Shown in pieces: positions 10,283 to 19,533 of a stretch of DNA of 40,491 bases. The stretch is taken from assembly GCA_947625585.1 (NCBI GenBank), contig CANQOZ010000003.1:1-40491 (forward strand), written 5' to 3'. The translations under genes and the position numbers were made by a program. The notes under the pieces were generated by a model. The model was not told the DNA's origin. It worked only from the letters and a program-made list of their open reading frames with translations, and did no database searches. The stretch is from an uncultured Eubacteriaceae bacterium. GTDB lineage: Bacteria > Bacillota > Clostridia > Eubacteriales > Eubacteriaceae. Numbering within the stretch: the first letter of the stretch is position 1; every line of letters starts with the position of its first letter.

Positions 10283-10589
10283 TATTTTAGTTTTCGATTA
10301 AATTGGGAATTTACAGTGTATTCCACTATCAACTGTTTTGGTTTATCTAAATAGAATATCATATACCGTTATTTGTTTATTTAAAAGAGGATTAAAAAAC
10401 TCTGAATATATTTTTATACTCATATTCAGTTATGTTAGTAAATGGAGGGAGAAATTACTTTTTTATTAAAAGCAGTAGTGTGAAAGAATTGAGAATGACA
10501 TAGAGGTTAATAAAAAATAGGCTCCTCCACCACGAGTTAAAATAGTAGCAAAGAAACCTATATAAGAATTTCTTCTTAAATAAAATAAC

Positions 10590-10626
10590 TAAAAATGTCA
10601 CAGGTTATTTCTGTCCTCTGACACGT
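10590..10626 (-). terminator. Possible intrinsic terminator downstream of the TauE/SafE gene
   Basis: Minus strand TGTCAgAGG-ACAGAAATAA-CCTgTGACATTTTT (stem with one mismatch, then T run). Confidence 0.45.
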
Positions 10627-10819
10627 TTATTCTAACACAATTATTAGAATGATTAATTTATCATGGTTAAATATTTTCACAACGTTAACACAATGAATTT
10701 ATTGTTCAAATTTTCGCTTTGATTATTTTTTAAGCGTTGACCTTAAAAATCTAGAGATTAAATTCAGTATAAAATAATAAAAAGATAATGAAATATATAA
10801 TAATATAGAAGATGTATAG

Positions 10820-10837
10820 AGTGTAAACGTTAACACT
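10820..10837. promoter_or_regulatory. cre-like / LacI-family-type operator candidate
   Basis: AGTGTAAACGTTAACACT, an 18-bp palindrome with one mismatched pair; inner TGTAAACGTTAACA fits the CcpA cre consensus TGWAARCGYTWNCW. Confidence 0.4.
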
Positions 10838-10857
10838 GAGACTGCAGATAATAATTT

Positions 10858-11628
10858 TTAACCAAAGAATCGAAATAATAAAATTGAAGAACCTAGTAAA
10901 GTTAAAACAATTCCAGTAACTCTATTTAAAGTAATAGCACTCGCTTTATTAGCAAACATAGCAGCAATTCTTGCCCAAATTAATGTAAAAATAATGCAAA
11001 AAATTAGACAAGTAATATCTGGTATTCCACCAATTATAAAGTGACCTATTGCTCCAGTTAAAGCTGTAAATGTCATAATGAAGACACTCGTTCCAACAGC
11101 AGTTTTAAGTTCATAACCTAAAACACTTGTTAAAATTAAAAGCATCATCATTCCACCTCCAGCACCAATGAATCCGCAAATTAAACCAATTCCGGTTCCA
11201 CAAATAATGGATTGAATAATTCGTTTCTTCTCACTAACAGCTTCCATTGCTTCTTTAGTGGTCATAACCGGTTTAATAATAAACTTAATTCCTAAAAGTA
11301 AAGTCATAAAAACAGAAAAATTTCCCATTGTTGCATTTGATACTTTACTAGCAATCCAACTACCTACTAATGTAAAAAGAAGAACTGTTACCATCATAAC
11401 AATCCCATTTTTAATATCCAGGTTCTTATGTTTTCCATAAGTATAAGCACTTACAGCACTAGCTAATACATCGCTAGCTAAACCAATACCTACAGCTTGA
11501 TAAGCAGGAATATTCAAAAATGTAATAAGCATTGGACTAACGACAGCTGCCGCACTCATTCCGGCAAATCCAGTTCCTAAACCAGCACCAAGTCCCGCGA
11601 AAAAGCATACTATTATTTTTAAAAGCAT
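10858..11628 (-). CDS. TauE/SafE (TSUP) family sulfite/anion permease
   Basis: GAGLGTGFAGMSAAAVVSPML and GLICGFIGAGGGMMMLLILTSVLGYELKTAVGTS repeats, 8-9 hydrophobic segments. Confidence 0.9.
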   Translation of the reverse strand: MLLKIIVCFFAGLGAGLGTGFAGMSAAAVVSPMLITFLNIPAYQAVGIGLASDVLASAVSAYTYGKHKNLDIKNGIVMMVTVLLFTLVGSWIASKVSNATMGNFSVFMTLLLGIKFIIKPVMTTKEAMEAVSEKKRIIQSIICGTGIGLICGFIGAGGGMMMLLILTSVLGYELKTAVGTSVFIMTFTALTGAIGHFIIGGIPDITCLIFCIIFTLIWARIAAMFANKASAITLNRVTGIVLTLLGSSILLFRFFG

Positions 11629-11720
11629 TTTGAATTATGTTCTTTAATTACTGTTTTTATAGGATAGTTCGAGATAATTATACTACTTAGAATTCAAAAT
11701 AATAATTAAGTATCGTTTGT

Positions 11721-12299
11721 TTACAATTCCGATTGTGACTTGAAAACAGATTCTAAAGACCACTTCATTGTATTTGTAAGATTATCAATTGTTGTTTTTC
11801 GATCTAAGTGTTCTCTATTTTCCATCCAATCAATTAGAATTCCACCAATTGCACTTGTATAAAAATGAACTAAGAATTCCTTATAAGTTGGATCTAACTT
11901 TAGATTGTTCTTCTTTTCTTCAGTTTGAATTAAAGAGGCAACAATATCATTAAAATCGGAAAAGAAAAATCGATGAAGAGCATCTCTTCCCATTGAATCA
12001 AACGCACAATTAATAATATGTTCATTTTCTTCAACATAATTCATTACAAATATAATAGCTTCTTCTGAATCAACAAGAAGATCAAAATGTCTAACAATAT
12101 TAATTGCTTCCTCTTCCAACATCCACTTAAAAAGGGAATAAATGTCATCAAAATGATAATAAAATGTTTTTCGATTAATATTAGTTTCCTTGACTAGTTC
12201 ACTTACTGTGATTTTCGCAAAAGATTTCTCTTTCATTTTACTCTTTAAACATTCAGCGAGTTTACGTTTAGTATTTAAAGATATTTCTGCTTGTTTCAT
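11721..12299 (-). CDS. TetR/AcrR family transcriptional regulator
   Basis: ITVSELVKETNINRKTFYYHFDDIYSLFKWMLEEE HTH signature. Confidence 0.92.
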   Translation of the reverse strand: MKQAEISLNTKRKLAECLKSKMKEKSFAKITVSELVKETNINRKTFYYHFDDIYSLFKWMLEEEAINIVRHFDLLVDSEEAIIFVMNYVEENEHIINCAFDSMGRDALHRFFFSDFNDIVASLIQTEEKKNNLKLDPTYKEFLVHFYTSAIGGILIDWMENREHLDRKTTIDNLTNTMKWSLESVFKSQSEL

Positions 12300-12328
12300 T
12301 TTCTTCTCTCTATGAACATTTATATTTT

Positions 12329-12344
12329 TTACAATTTTTTGTAA
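12329..12344. promoter_or_regulatory. Inverted repeat TTACAA-TTTT-TTGTAA upstream of the TetR gene
   Basis: Perfect 6-bp arms; further TTGTAA half-sites at 12413 and 12421. Confidence 0.35.
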
Positions 12345-12385
12345 CTAAAATCAACGGACAAATCCGGACAATTGTGGAATATTTA

Positions 12386-12411
12386 TTGGACAATTTAATT
12401 AAATTGTCCAA
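12386..12411. promoter_or_regulatory. 26-bp perfect palindrome, candidate TetR operator in the divergent intergenic region
   Basis: TTGGACAATTTAATTAAATTGTCCAA equals its own reverse complement; extra GGACAA half-sites at 12356 and 12366. Confidence 0.6.
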
Positions 12412-12517
12412 ATTGTAACATTGTAAAAATATTGACCATTTTTTTAATCAAAAAACAGTTCTAGTATTAATTACAGATATTGAAAATAAAGTTAAAAATT
12501 TTAACGAGGCTAATGAA

Positions 12518-12826
12518 ATGAGAAGAGATTATTTAGTTAAATTAAGTACTCCAATTGGTAAACGTTCTGGAAAATTAGAAGTTATTAAAGAAGGTAATCA
12601 AATTTGGGGAACACTCAAAATCTTAAATCATTCATCACCTTTTAAAGGCAGAATAAATATTAAAGATGAATGTACTATAGTTGGTTCATTTGTAACCTTA
12701 ATAAAAACAGTATTTTATACAGCTTCAGGTTTTATCACGGATTCAACTGTTGATTTAAAACTTAATGATAAAAGAAATTCTTACCTATTAACGGGCAAAA
12801 TTAACCAAGAGAGTTTACAATCATGA
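12518..12826 (+). CDS. Small conserved-looking hypothetical protein (102 aa), no signal peptide, beta-rich composition
   Basis: MRRDYLVKLSTPIGKRSGKLEVIKEGNQIWGTLKILNHSSPFKGRIN...; stop overlaps the next start as ATGA. Confidence 0.75.
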   Translation: MRRDYLVKLSTPIGKRSGKLEVIKEGNQIWGTLKILNHSSPFKGRINIKDECTIVGSFVTLIKTVFYTASGFITDSTVDLKLNDKRNSYLLTGKINQESLQS

Positions 12827-14907
12827 AACAATTTTATGAAATAGTTGTAAAAAATAGAAAACTCATTTTACTAGTATTTGTTATAGCTACTTTAATCTGT
12901 CTATTTGCTAAAAATTTAGTAGCAGTAAATTATGACATTAATGATTACCTTCCAGAAGATAGCTCGTCTACTATTTCAATTAACAAAATGGAAGAAGAAT
13001 TTGATGGCGGAATTCCAAATGCCAGAATTCTCATTCATGATGTCACAATTCCAGAAGCTCTTAATTATAAGCAAAAACTTCAAGATATAGATGGAATTGA
13101 TGAAGTTACTTGGTTAGATGATACAGTCGATATTACAGAACCAATTGAAACAATCAATAAAGATACTATTGAAACTTACTATAAGGATAATAATGCACTT
13201 TTAACAGTAACCATTAATGAAGATAAAAGAATTAATGCTGTTGCAGCTATAAGAGATTTAATAGGTGATGATAATGCATTAACAGGAAGTGCTGTTTCAA
13301 CAGCAGATGCAACAACTAATACGGTAATTGAAGTAAATAAAGTAGCAATTATAGCTGTAATATTTGTATTCTTAGTATTACTTCTAACAACCAATTCTTG
13401 GATTGAACCAATTATTGTTTTAATTGGTTTAGGTGTTGCAATTGCAATTAATACAGGAACAAACTTAATATTTGGAGAGATTTCCTTTGTAACGAATGCT
13501 GCTGGAAATGTATTACAACTAGCAGTATCACTTGATTATTCAGTTTTTCTAATCCATCGTTTTGAAGAATGTAGAAGAACTATTAATAATCCTGAAGATG
13601 CCATGGTTGATGCTTTGTGTAAATCAACATCTTCTATTTTATCAAGTGGATTAACTACAGTTATTGGCTTTTTAGCTTTAATAATTATGCAATTTAAAAT
13701 TGGTCCTGATTTAGGATTAAGCTTAGCTAAAGGCGTAGCTATCAGTTTAATTACTGTATTTATATTCATGCCAGCACTAATTCTATCAACTTACAAACTT
13801 CTTGATCGAACGAGACATAAATCCTTAATGCCGAGTTTTAAAAAATTTAGTAAAGTTGTTCGATATTTAAGTATTCCAATAGTATGTTTGTTTTTGCTTG
13901 TAATTACTCCTGCTTACTTAGCTTCTAATAGTAATGATTATTATTATGGAACTTCTCATATTTTTGGACCTGAAACTTTAGTAGGCAGAGATACAGAAGA
14001 TATTAAAAATACTTTTGGAGATAAAGATACCTATGTTTTGATGGTGCCTGAAAATAATGAAGCAGAAGAAATCGAATTATCCGATGCATTAAAAGAAATT
14101 CCAAACGTTACTAGTATTACCTCTTTTGTAGATACAGTTGGCGCTGAAATTCCTCCTGAATATCTGGACTCGGAAACTTTGTCACAACTTGAATCAGGAA
14201 ATTATAGTCGAATGGTTATATCAGTTGATGTTCCATATGAAGGTGAAGATACCTTTAATCTAATAAGAGAGATTAGGAATGTAGCACAGGAATATTATCC
14301 AAATAATTATTATCTAGCTGGTGAAGGTGTTAGTACCTATGATTTAATGAATACAGTTACTAATGATATGGTCAAAGTTAACTATGTAGCTATTGGAGCT
14401 GTTTTAATAGTTTTAATCTTCTCATTTAAATCTCTGGTGTTACCGATCATCTTGGTTCTTTGTATTGAAGCTGCTATCTGGATTAATTTGTCTGTTCCTT
14501 ATTTTATGGATACAACTTGTTTTTATATCGCTTACTTAATCATTAGCTCTATTCAATTAGGAGCTACAGTTGATTATGCCATCTTAATGACAGACCGTTA
14601 CAGAGAGAATAGAATTCAACTTAATAAAAAACAAGCAATCGAACAAACAATTTCGGATGTAACAGTTTCAATTTTAACTTCAGGTAGTGTTCTAACTGTT
14701 GTTGGCTTATTAATGGGACATTTTTCTAGTAATCAATTATTAGCTCAAATTGGAACATTTATAGGCAGAGGAGCTATTTTCTCATTAATTATTGTTATGT
14801 TTGTTCTTCCAGGTGTTCTATTCATTTTTGATAGTTTCGTTACTGGAAAGGTAAAGACAAAATTTAAAATTAAGAAATCTTGGAGGTTATCCAATGATCA
14901 AATCTAA
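12823..14907 (+). CDS. MMPL/RND family transporter
   Basis: 694 aa; two duplicated halves of TM clusters, AGNVLQLAVSLDYSVFLIHRFEE and LGATVDYAILMTDRYRE motifs typical of MMPL/SSD-like RND proteins. Confidence 0.92.
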   Translation: MKQFYEIVVKNRKLILLVFVIATLICLFAKNLVAVNYDINDYLPEDSSSTISINKMEEEFDGGIPNARILIHDVTIPEALNYKQKLQDIDGIDEVTWLDDTVDITEPIETINKDTIETYYKDNNALLTVTINEDKRINAVAAIRDLIGDDNALTGSAVSTADATTNTVIEVNKVAIIAVIFVFLVLLLTTNSWIEPIIVLIGLGVAIAINTGTNLIFGEISFVTNAAGNVLQLAVSLDYSVFLIHRFEECRRTINNPEDAMVDALCKSTSSILSSGLTTVIGFLALIIMQFKIGPDLGLSLAKGVAISLITVFIFMPALILSTYKLLDRTRHKSLMPSFKKFSKVVRYLSIPIVCLFLLVITPAYLASNSNDYYYGTSHIFGPETLVGRDTEDIKNTFGDKDTYVLMVPENNEAEEIELSDALKEIPNVTSITSFVDTVGAEIPPEYLDSETLSQLESGNYSRMVISVDVPYEGEDTFNLIREIRNVAQEYYPNNYYLAGEGVSTYDLMNTVTNDMVKVNYVAIGAVLIVLIFSFKSLVLPIILVLCIEAAIWINLSVPYFMDTTCFYIAYLIISSIQLGATVDYAILMTDRYRENRIQLNKKQAIEQTISDVTVSILTSGSVLTVVGLLMGHFSSNQLLAQIGTFIGRGAIFSLIIVMFVLPGVLFIFDSFVTGKVKTKFKIKKSWRLSNDQI

Positions 14908-17065
14908 TAAAAGTAAACTAAGATTTTTAGCAATAGCTTTAACAATCTTTTTAATTACAAACTTATTAATACCACTAAGTGTTTTTGCTGAAGGAACAAA
15001 TACACCAAAAGAAGAAGTTATTTATGTAAACTTAAATCCAGATGGATCCGTTAAGGAAATCGATGTAGTTAATATTGTTGAACTTACTCAAGATGGAAAA
15101 ATTACTGATTATGGAGATTATCAAAATCTCAGAAATATGACAACAACCGATCCAATTAACTATACAGAAGATACAATTAATATAGAAGCTAAATCTGGAA
15201 AAATTTATTATGAAGGAAAGTTAAATAAGAATATTATTCCTTGGAACATTCATCTAAGCTATCAACTTAACGGTCAAGATATTACACCAGATAAATTAGC
15301 TGGAAAAAGTGGAGCTTTAACAATACAAATGGATGTTAGTAAAAATGAAAACTGTCATGATAACTTCTTTAATAGTTATGCCTTACAAACCAATTTTACT
15401 TTTAACACTGAAAATTTTAAAAACATCACAGCTGAAGATGCCACTATTGCTAATGTAGGTAAAAACAAACAACTAACTTATACTATTCTTCCAGGAAAAG
15501 GAATTAACACGACAATTAACGCTGATACAAATAATTTTTCAATGGATCCAGTTACGATTAATGCAATTCCTCTAAATCTTGATATTGAAGTTGATGAAAG
15601 TGAATTAACTGATGAAGTTAGCAGATTGTTTAATGCCATAACAAAACTTGATAACGGAACTGGCAGTTTAAAAGATGGAATAGACAAGTTGGAAAATAGT
15701 ACCCAAGGAGAACTTAAAAGTGGTGTTAATGAGTTAGATAACGGAGCTGTTAAGTTACAAAATGGTATGAACACCTTAACTAGTGGTGGTAAACAATTAA
15801 ATACTGGAACCAGTGACGTTAAAAATGGTGCTTCTCAGTTAGATAGTGGAATTAATTCTTTAAACGACGGGATTAACCAAGTCCAAACTGCTTTAGATAC
15901 TTTAAATAGTCAATCTAGTACTTTAGTAAATGGTTCAAGTCAATTTAAAAAAGCTCTAGATCAGTTACAATCAGCTTTAAACGATGTATCGGCTTCAACT
16001 GAAGAGTTAACAAAATTAACGGATGCTTCGACTCAAATAAAATTAGGTATCGACCAATTAGTTACGAGCTCAGAAGAATTACAAGCTGCTGTTAGTTCTG
16101 ATGGATTAAAGAACGTTTTGAACCAAAATGGTTTGAATCTCGATGAACTTCAAGCTAAGAATGTTCAAACAGTTCAATCTATTCAAAATCAAATCGAACA
16201 ATTAAAACAACAGATTGAACAATTGAAAAAAACCGGAACGGATACATCAGCTTTAGAAGCTCAGATTAGTCAATTATCCCAGATAGTACAGTTAATCGGA
16301 GCAAATAATACTGTTATCGATGGTACAAAAACCTATTTGGATACTGTTAATCAAAATATATCAAAACTTACTGAAGGAGCAAAAACTCTGCAAGCAAGTT
16401 ATTCAGAATTTGACTTAGCTATTCAGAATTTGGTCAATACTTTATCAGATTTATTAAATAATGTTACCGAACTAAAAGAAGCTGTGAATACTCTAGTTAG
16501 TGAATATTCAAAAATTGATAATGGAATAAATGAATATACAACAGCTGTTTCTCAAATTTTAAGTGGATATGGAGCTGTAACTAATGGTTCGCAACAATTA
16601 GTAAATGGTAGCAAGAGCTTAAAAGCTGGAACAGAAAGTTTATATGTTGGATCTAATCAACTATTATCAGGACTTTCTGAAGCAAATAATTCAATGAATA
16701 AATTTACTCAAGGAACTAAAACACTAGGAAACGGAGTAAATTCATTGAATTCAGGTGTTTCAAAATTAGAAGCTGGAGCAAATACATTAAAAAATGGAAC
16801 TCTAACTTTAAAAAATGAAACAAATGGAATAGATAAAAAAATTGATAATAAAATAGATGAAATGATTAAATCAATATCTGGTGAAGATATCCAACTTCAA
16901 TCGTTTGTTTCAGAAAAAAACACAAATATAAAAAGTGTTCAATTTGTTTTAAAAACAGATGAAATAAAAGCTCCTGATAAGGATAATACCTTAACTACAG
17001 CTGAACCAAAATTGAATTTTTGGCAAAAGTTCTTAAAACTATTCGGTTTATATCAAGACAATTAA
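14894..17065 (+). CDS. Secreted xxxLxxG heptad-repeat (YhgE/Pip-like) coiled-coil protein
   Basis: N-terminal signal/anchor FLAIALTIFLITNLLIPLSVFAEG; repeats LQNGMNTLTSGGKQLNTG..., LGNGVNSLNSGVSKLEAGANTLKNG. Confidence 0.85.
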   Translation: MIKSNKSKLRFLAIALTIFLITNLLIPLSVFAEGTNTPKEEVIYVNLNPDGSVKEIDVVNIVELTQDGKITDYGDYQNLRNMTTTDPINYTEDTINIEAKSGKIYYEGKLNKNIIPWNIHLSYQLNGQDITPDKLAGKSGALTIQMDVSKNENCHDNFFNSYALQTNFTFNTENFKNITAEDATIANVGKNKQLTYTILPGKGINTTINADTNNFSMDPVTINAIPLNLDIEVDESELTDEVSRLFNAITKLDNGTGSLKDGIDKLENSTQGELKSGVNELDNGAVKLQNGMNTLTSGGKQLNTGTSDVKNGASQLDSGINSLNDGINQVQTALDTLNSQSSTLVNGSSQFKKALDQLQSALNDVSASTEELTKLTDASTQIKLGIDQLVTSSEELQAAVSSDGLKNVLNQNGLNLDELQAKNVQTVQSIQNQIEQLKQQIEQLKKTGTDTSALEAQISQLSQIVQLIGANNTVIDGTKTYLDTVNQNISKLTEGAKTLQASYSEFDLAIQNLVNTLSDLLNNVTELKEAVNTLVSEYSKIDNGINEYTTAVSQILSGYGAVTNGSQQLVNGSKSLKAGTESLYVGSNQLLSGLSEANNSMNKFTQGTKTLGNGVNSLNSGVSKLEAGANTLKNGTLTLKNETNGIDKKIDNKIDEMIKSISGEDIQLQSFVSEKNTNIKSVQFVLKTDEIKAPDKDNTLTTAEPKLNFWQKFLKLFGLYQDN

Positions 17066-17095
17066 CCAATTCAATTCTTTCTTTACTTATTTTAT

Positions 17096-17133
17096 AGAGA
17101 CCTTGAAACAATAATTCCAAGGCCTCTAAATTT
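17096..17133. terminator. Bidirectional terminator between convergent operons
   Basis: AGAG-A-CCTTG...CAAGG-C-CTCT stem then AAATTTTATTT; lies between + gene ending 17065 and - gene ending 17137. Confidence 0.65.
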
Positions 17134-17136
17134 TAT

Positions 17137-18174
17137 TTAATCAAAAGATTCTATTTCAAATTTCTTCCAAGGAATATTTACTGGTTTTCCCTGATTAATT
17201 ATTTCATCAACATGCATTAAAAGTGGGAAGTCATTCAAATCAGCTTTACCTTGTTCTGCTAATTTTCTGACAGCATTAGCAGTTCTTCCTGCTATAACAA
17301 TCGATTCTAGTGTTACTCCTTCTAATTCTTTCATGGCTTCTTCAAAGCTAAGACCTCTACCAAGTAATGTTCCAATCTTTCGAGTTCGGCCACCATAAAT
17401 AGTGACATAGAGATCTCCAGCGCCATAAATCATATTCTCAGATTTACCTCCTGCTAATTCAAGAAGCTTTCCCATTTCTTTAATACTTTGACCAAACAAA
17501 GCTGCTTGTGAATTATAATGAATAGATCCTTCCCCTTCTCTCTTTTCTGCTAAACCGACTGCTAAAGTAACAGCTAAAGCATAAGCATTTTTAAGAGCTA
17601 CTGCATATTCAACTCCTTTTGTATCTGTTGAAAGTGAAATATTATAATAATCTGTTTCAAAAATTTCTTTTAAATTCTTTAAAGTTTCAACATTATCTCC
17701 ACAAAAAGCTACAGCTGAATAATCATGATCAGCTAATTCATAACTAGTACATGGACCACCGATCGCATTTAGATTTAATTTGTTATCTGATTTTTCATTC
17801 CAATAATCTAAGTAAGTGATCATTGTTCCATCCTCTTGATCAATCATTCCCTTTGTTACAGTGATCACAGGAGTTTCTGCTGGAATTTTTGGTAAAACTT
17901 CATTAGCAAACCAATCAACTCCAAAACTTGAAACTCCACCTAGAATGACATCAGAACCATCTATAGCTTCTTCCATTTGATCAACTGTGTAATAATCAAT
18001 TCCCTTTGGTAAAGTTCTTTTTAAATTTATGTGATAATCGTCTTCTCTTAATCTTTCAATGATTTCTGTATCTAGTGGGGATCCAACTAAACGAACAGTA
18101 TGTCCATTCTCCACAGCTGGAAATGTCAGAGCAGAAGCCATCTGTCCTGAACCAATAAAAGTTAAAACTGCCAT
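17137..18174 (-). CDS. NAD(P)H-dependent glycerol-3-phosphate dehydrogenase-like protein
   Basis: LTFIGSGQMASALTFPAVENGHTVRL Rossmann start, VTKGMI, VALKNAYALAVTLAVGL, GAGDLYVTIYGGRTRKIGTLLGRG; divergent from classical GpsA. Confidence 0.82.
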   Translation of the reverse strand: MAVLTFIGSGQMASALTFPAVENGHTVRLVGSPLDTEIIERLREDDYHINLKRTLPKGIDYYTVDQMEEAIDGSDVILGGVSSFGVDWFANEVLPKIPAETPVITVTKGMIDQEDGTMITYLDYWNEKSDNKLNLNAIGGPCTSYELADHDYSAVAFCGDNVETLKNLKEIFETDYYNISLSTDTKGVEYAVALKNAYALAVTLAVGLAEKREGEGSIHYNSQAALFGQSIKEMGKLLELAGGKSENMIYGAGDLYVTIYGGRTRKIGTLLGRGLSFEEAMKELEGVTLESIVIAGRTANAVRKLAEQGKADLNDFPLLMHVDEIINQGKPVNIPWKKFEIESFD

Positions 18175-18321
18175 CTTAAACTTCTCCTTATCTTAATTGT
18201 TTGGATTCGTATTTTATTAGTTGAATTAATTATAAAGATTCAGAAATGATTTATTAATATTAACTTTTGCAATCAAATCGGAAAACCATGAAATAATAGA
18301 AAATATATAAACTGAAACATT

Positions 18322-18357
18322 AAAAAATCCCTTAGATTATCTAACTTCTAAAGGATT
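18322..18357 (-). terminator. Intrinsic terminator downstream of the aldo/keto reductase gene
   Basis: Minus strand AATCCTTTAGA...TCTAAGGGATTTTTTA. Confidence 0.7.
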
Positions 18358-18393
18358 TATAATTAAATATGAATGATTTATAATCTGTTCTAT

Positions 18394-19533
18394 TTAAAAA
18401 GTATTTTCCTGTAACCATGTTACTGCATTTTCAACTGTATCAGTTATATCTTCACCATCTTCAGTTACAACCGTTTCTCTAGGAATACCTTTAGTTAAAT
18501 CAAGGTTAGCTAATTCAGCAAAAGCGTTACGAACATAGTTATTGTCATCTGAGAAACCTGGATCCGGCTGAACTTGACAAATTGAATAAGCTTGTAAAAT
18601 AGCTGGAACAGGAACATTGTGATAGGTCAAACCTCTAAATTTTTCAATTTCACTTTGAGGAATTGGTGTGTTTTCACGATAAATATTTATGGCCCTTTCT
18701 AAAGCAGTATATTCTTCATCAGTTAAATTTTTGGCTTCATTTGCTATTTTTAAGTTATCTCTCATTTGTTCAAGATTCGACATTCCAGATAAAACGGCAA
18801 TAACGTCATCTAAATCTAAAGCAAATCTTAATGACCAACTAGCAATTGAATCTTCAGGATTAACTTCTTTTAAAACTGCTTCTGCTTCTTCAGGCATAGA
18901 AGCTAAACCTCCACCTTTAATAGGTTCCATTATAATAACTTTTCTACCATGCTTCTTAATAATTTCATAAGCTTCACCAGCTCTAATAAAATCTGAATCC
19001 CAATCAATTGGATTTAATGGAATTTGAACGAATTCTATTTCTGGATGTTCTTCTAAAACACGGTCTAAAAGTTCTGGTGAAGAATGAAAGGAAATTCCTA
19101 AATGTTTGATTTTACCATCTTCTAACCATTTCTTTGCATGATCAAATAAGTGTGTTTTTTTAACTATTCCACCATTACCATCAACATCATCGTAATAGAC
19201 TGTCTGGATATTATGGATTAAATAATAATCAATATAATCAACCCCAAGATTATCTAACTGTTCCTGAAAAATTCCTTCAATTTCATCTTCTGGAACTAAG
19301 TTAAAGGTAGGAAATTTTGTAGCAACAGTAAATTGATCTCTTGGATACCTTTCAACTACAGCTTTTCTTGTAGCTTCTTCACTTTTACCATTATGGTAAA
19401 CGTAACTTGTATCAAAGTAGGTATAGCCATTATCAATAAATTCATCTACCATTTGGTTCAATTCATCAAAATTAATATCTTCTGGTCCTGAATTTACAGG
19501 TAAACGCATCATTCCAAATCCTAAATTTTTCAT
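18394..19533 (-). CDS. Aldo/keto reductase
   Basis: GFGMMRLPV, YFDTSYVYHNGKSEEATRKAV, VDYIDYYLIHNI, LGISFHSSPELLDRVL, VIIMEPIKGGGLA. Confidence 0.93.
   Translation of the reverse strand: MKNLGFGMMRLPVNSGPEDINFDELNQMVDEFIDNGYTYFDTSYVYHNGKSEEATRKAVVERYPRDQFTVATKFPTFNLVPEDEIEGIFQEQLDNLGVDYIDYYLIHNIQTVYYDDVDGNGGIVKKTHLFDHAKKWLEDGKIKHLGISFHSSPELLDRVLEEHPEIEFVQIPLNPIDWDSDFIRAGEAYEIIKKHGRKVIIMEPIKGGGLASMPEEAEAVLKEVNPEDSIASWSLRFALDLDDVIAVLSGMSNLEQMRDNLKIANEAKNLTDEEYTALERAINIYRENTPIPQSEIEKFRGLTYHNVPVPAILQAYSICQVQPDPGFSDDNNYVRNAFAELANLDLTKGIPRETVVTEDGEDITDTVENAVTWLQENTF

Noticed and set aside
13179-13769. Minus-strand ORFs within the MMPL gene (13179-13394, 13536-13769) and 15478-15774 in the repeat gene
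   Set aside because: Antisense shadows of the + strand coding frames.
15640-16850. Repetitive DNA in the xxxLxxG gene considered as a tandem or CRISPR-like repeat
   Set aside because: Repeats are degenerate at nucleotide level and in frame; they are explained by protein heptad periodicity.
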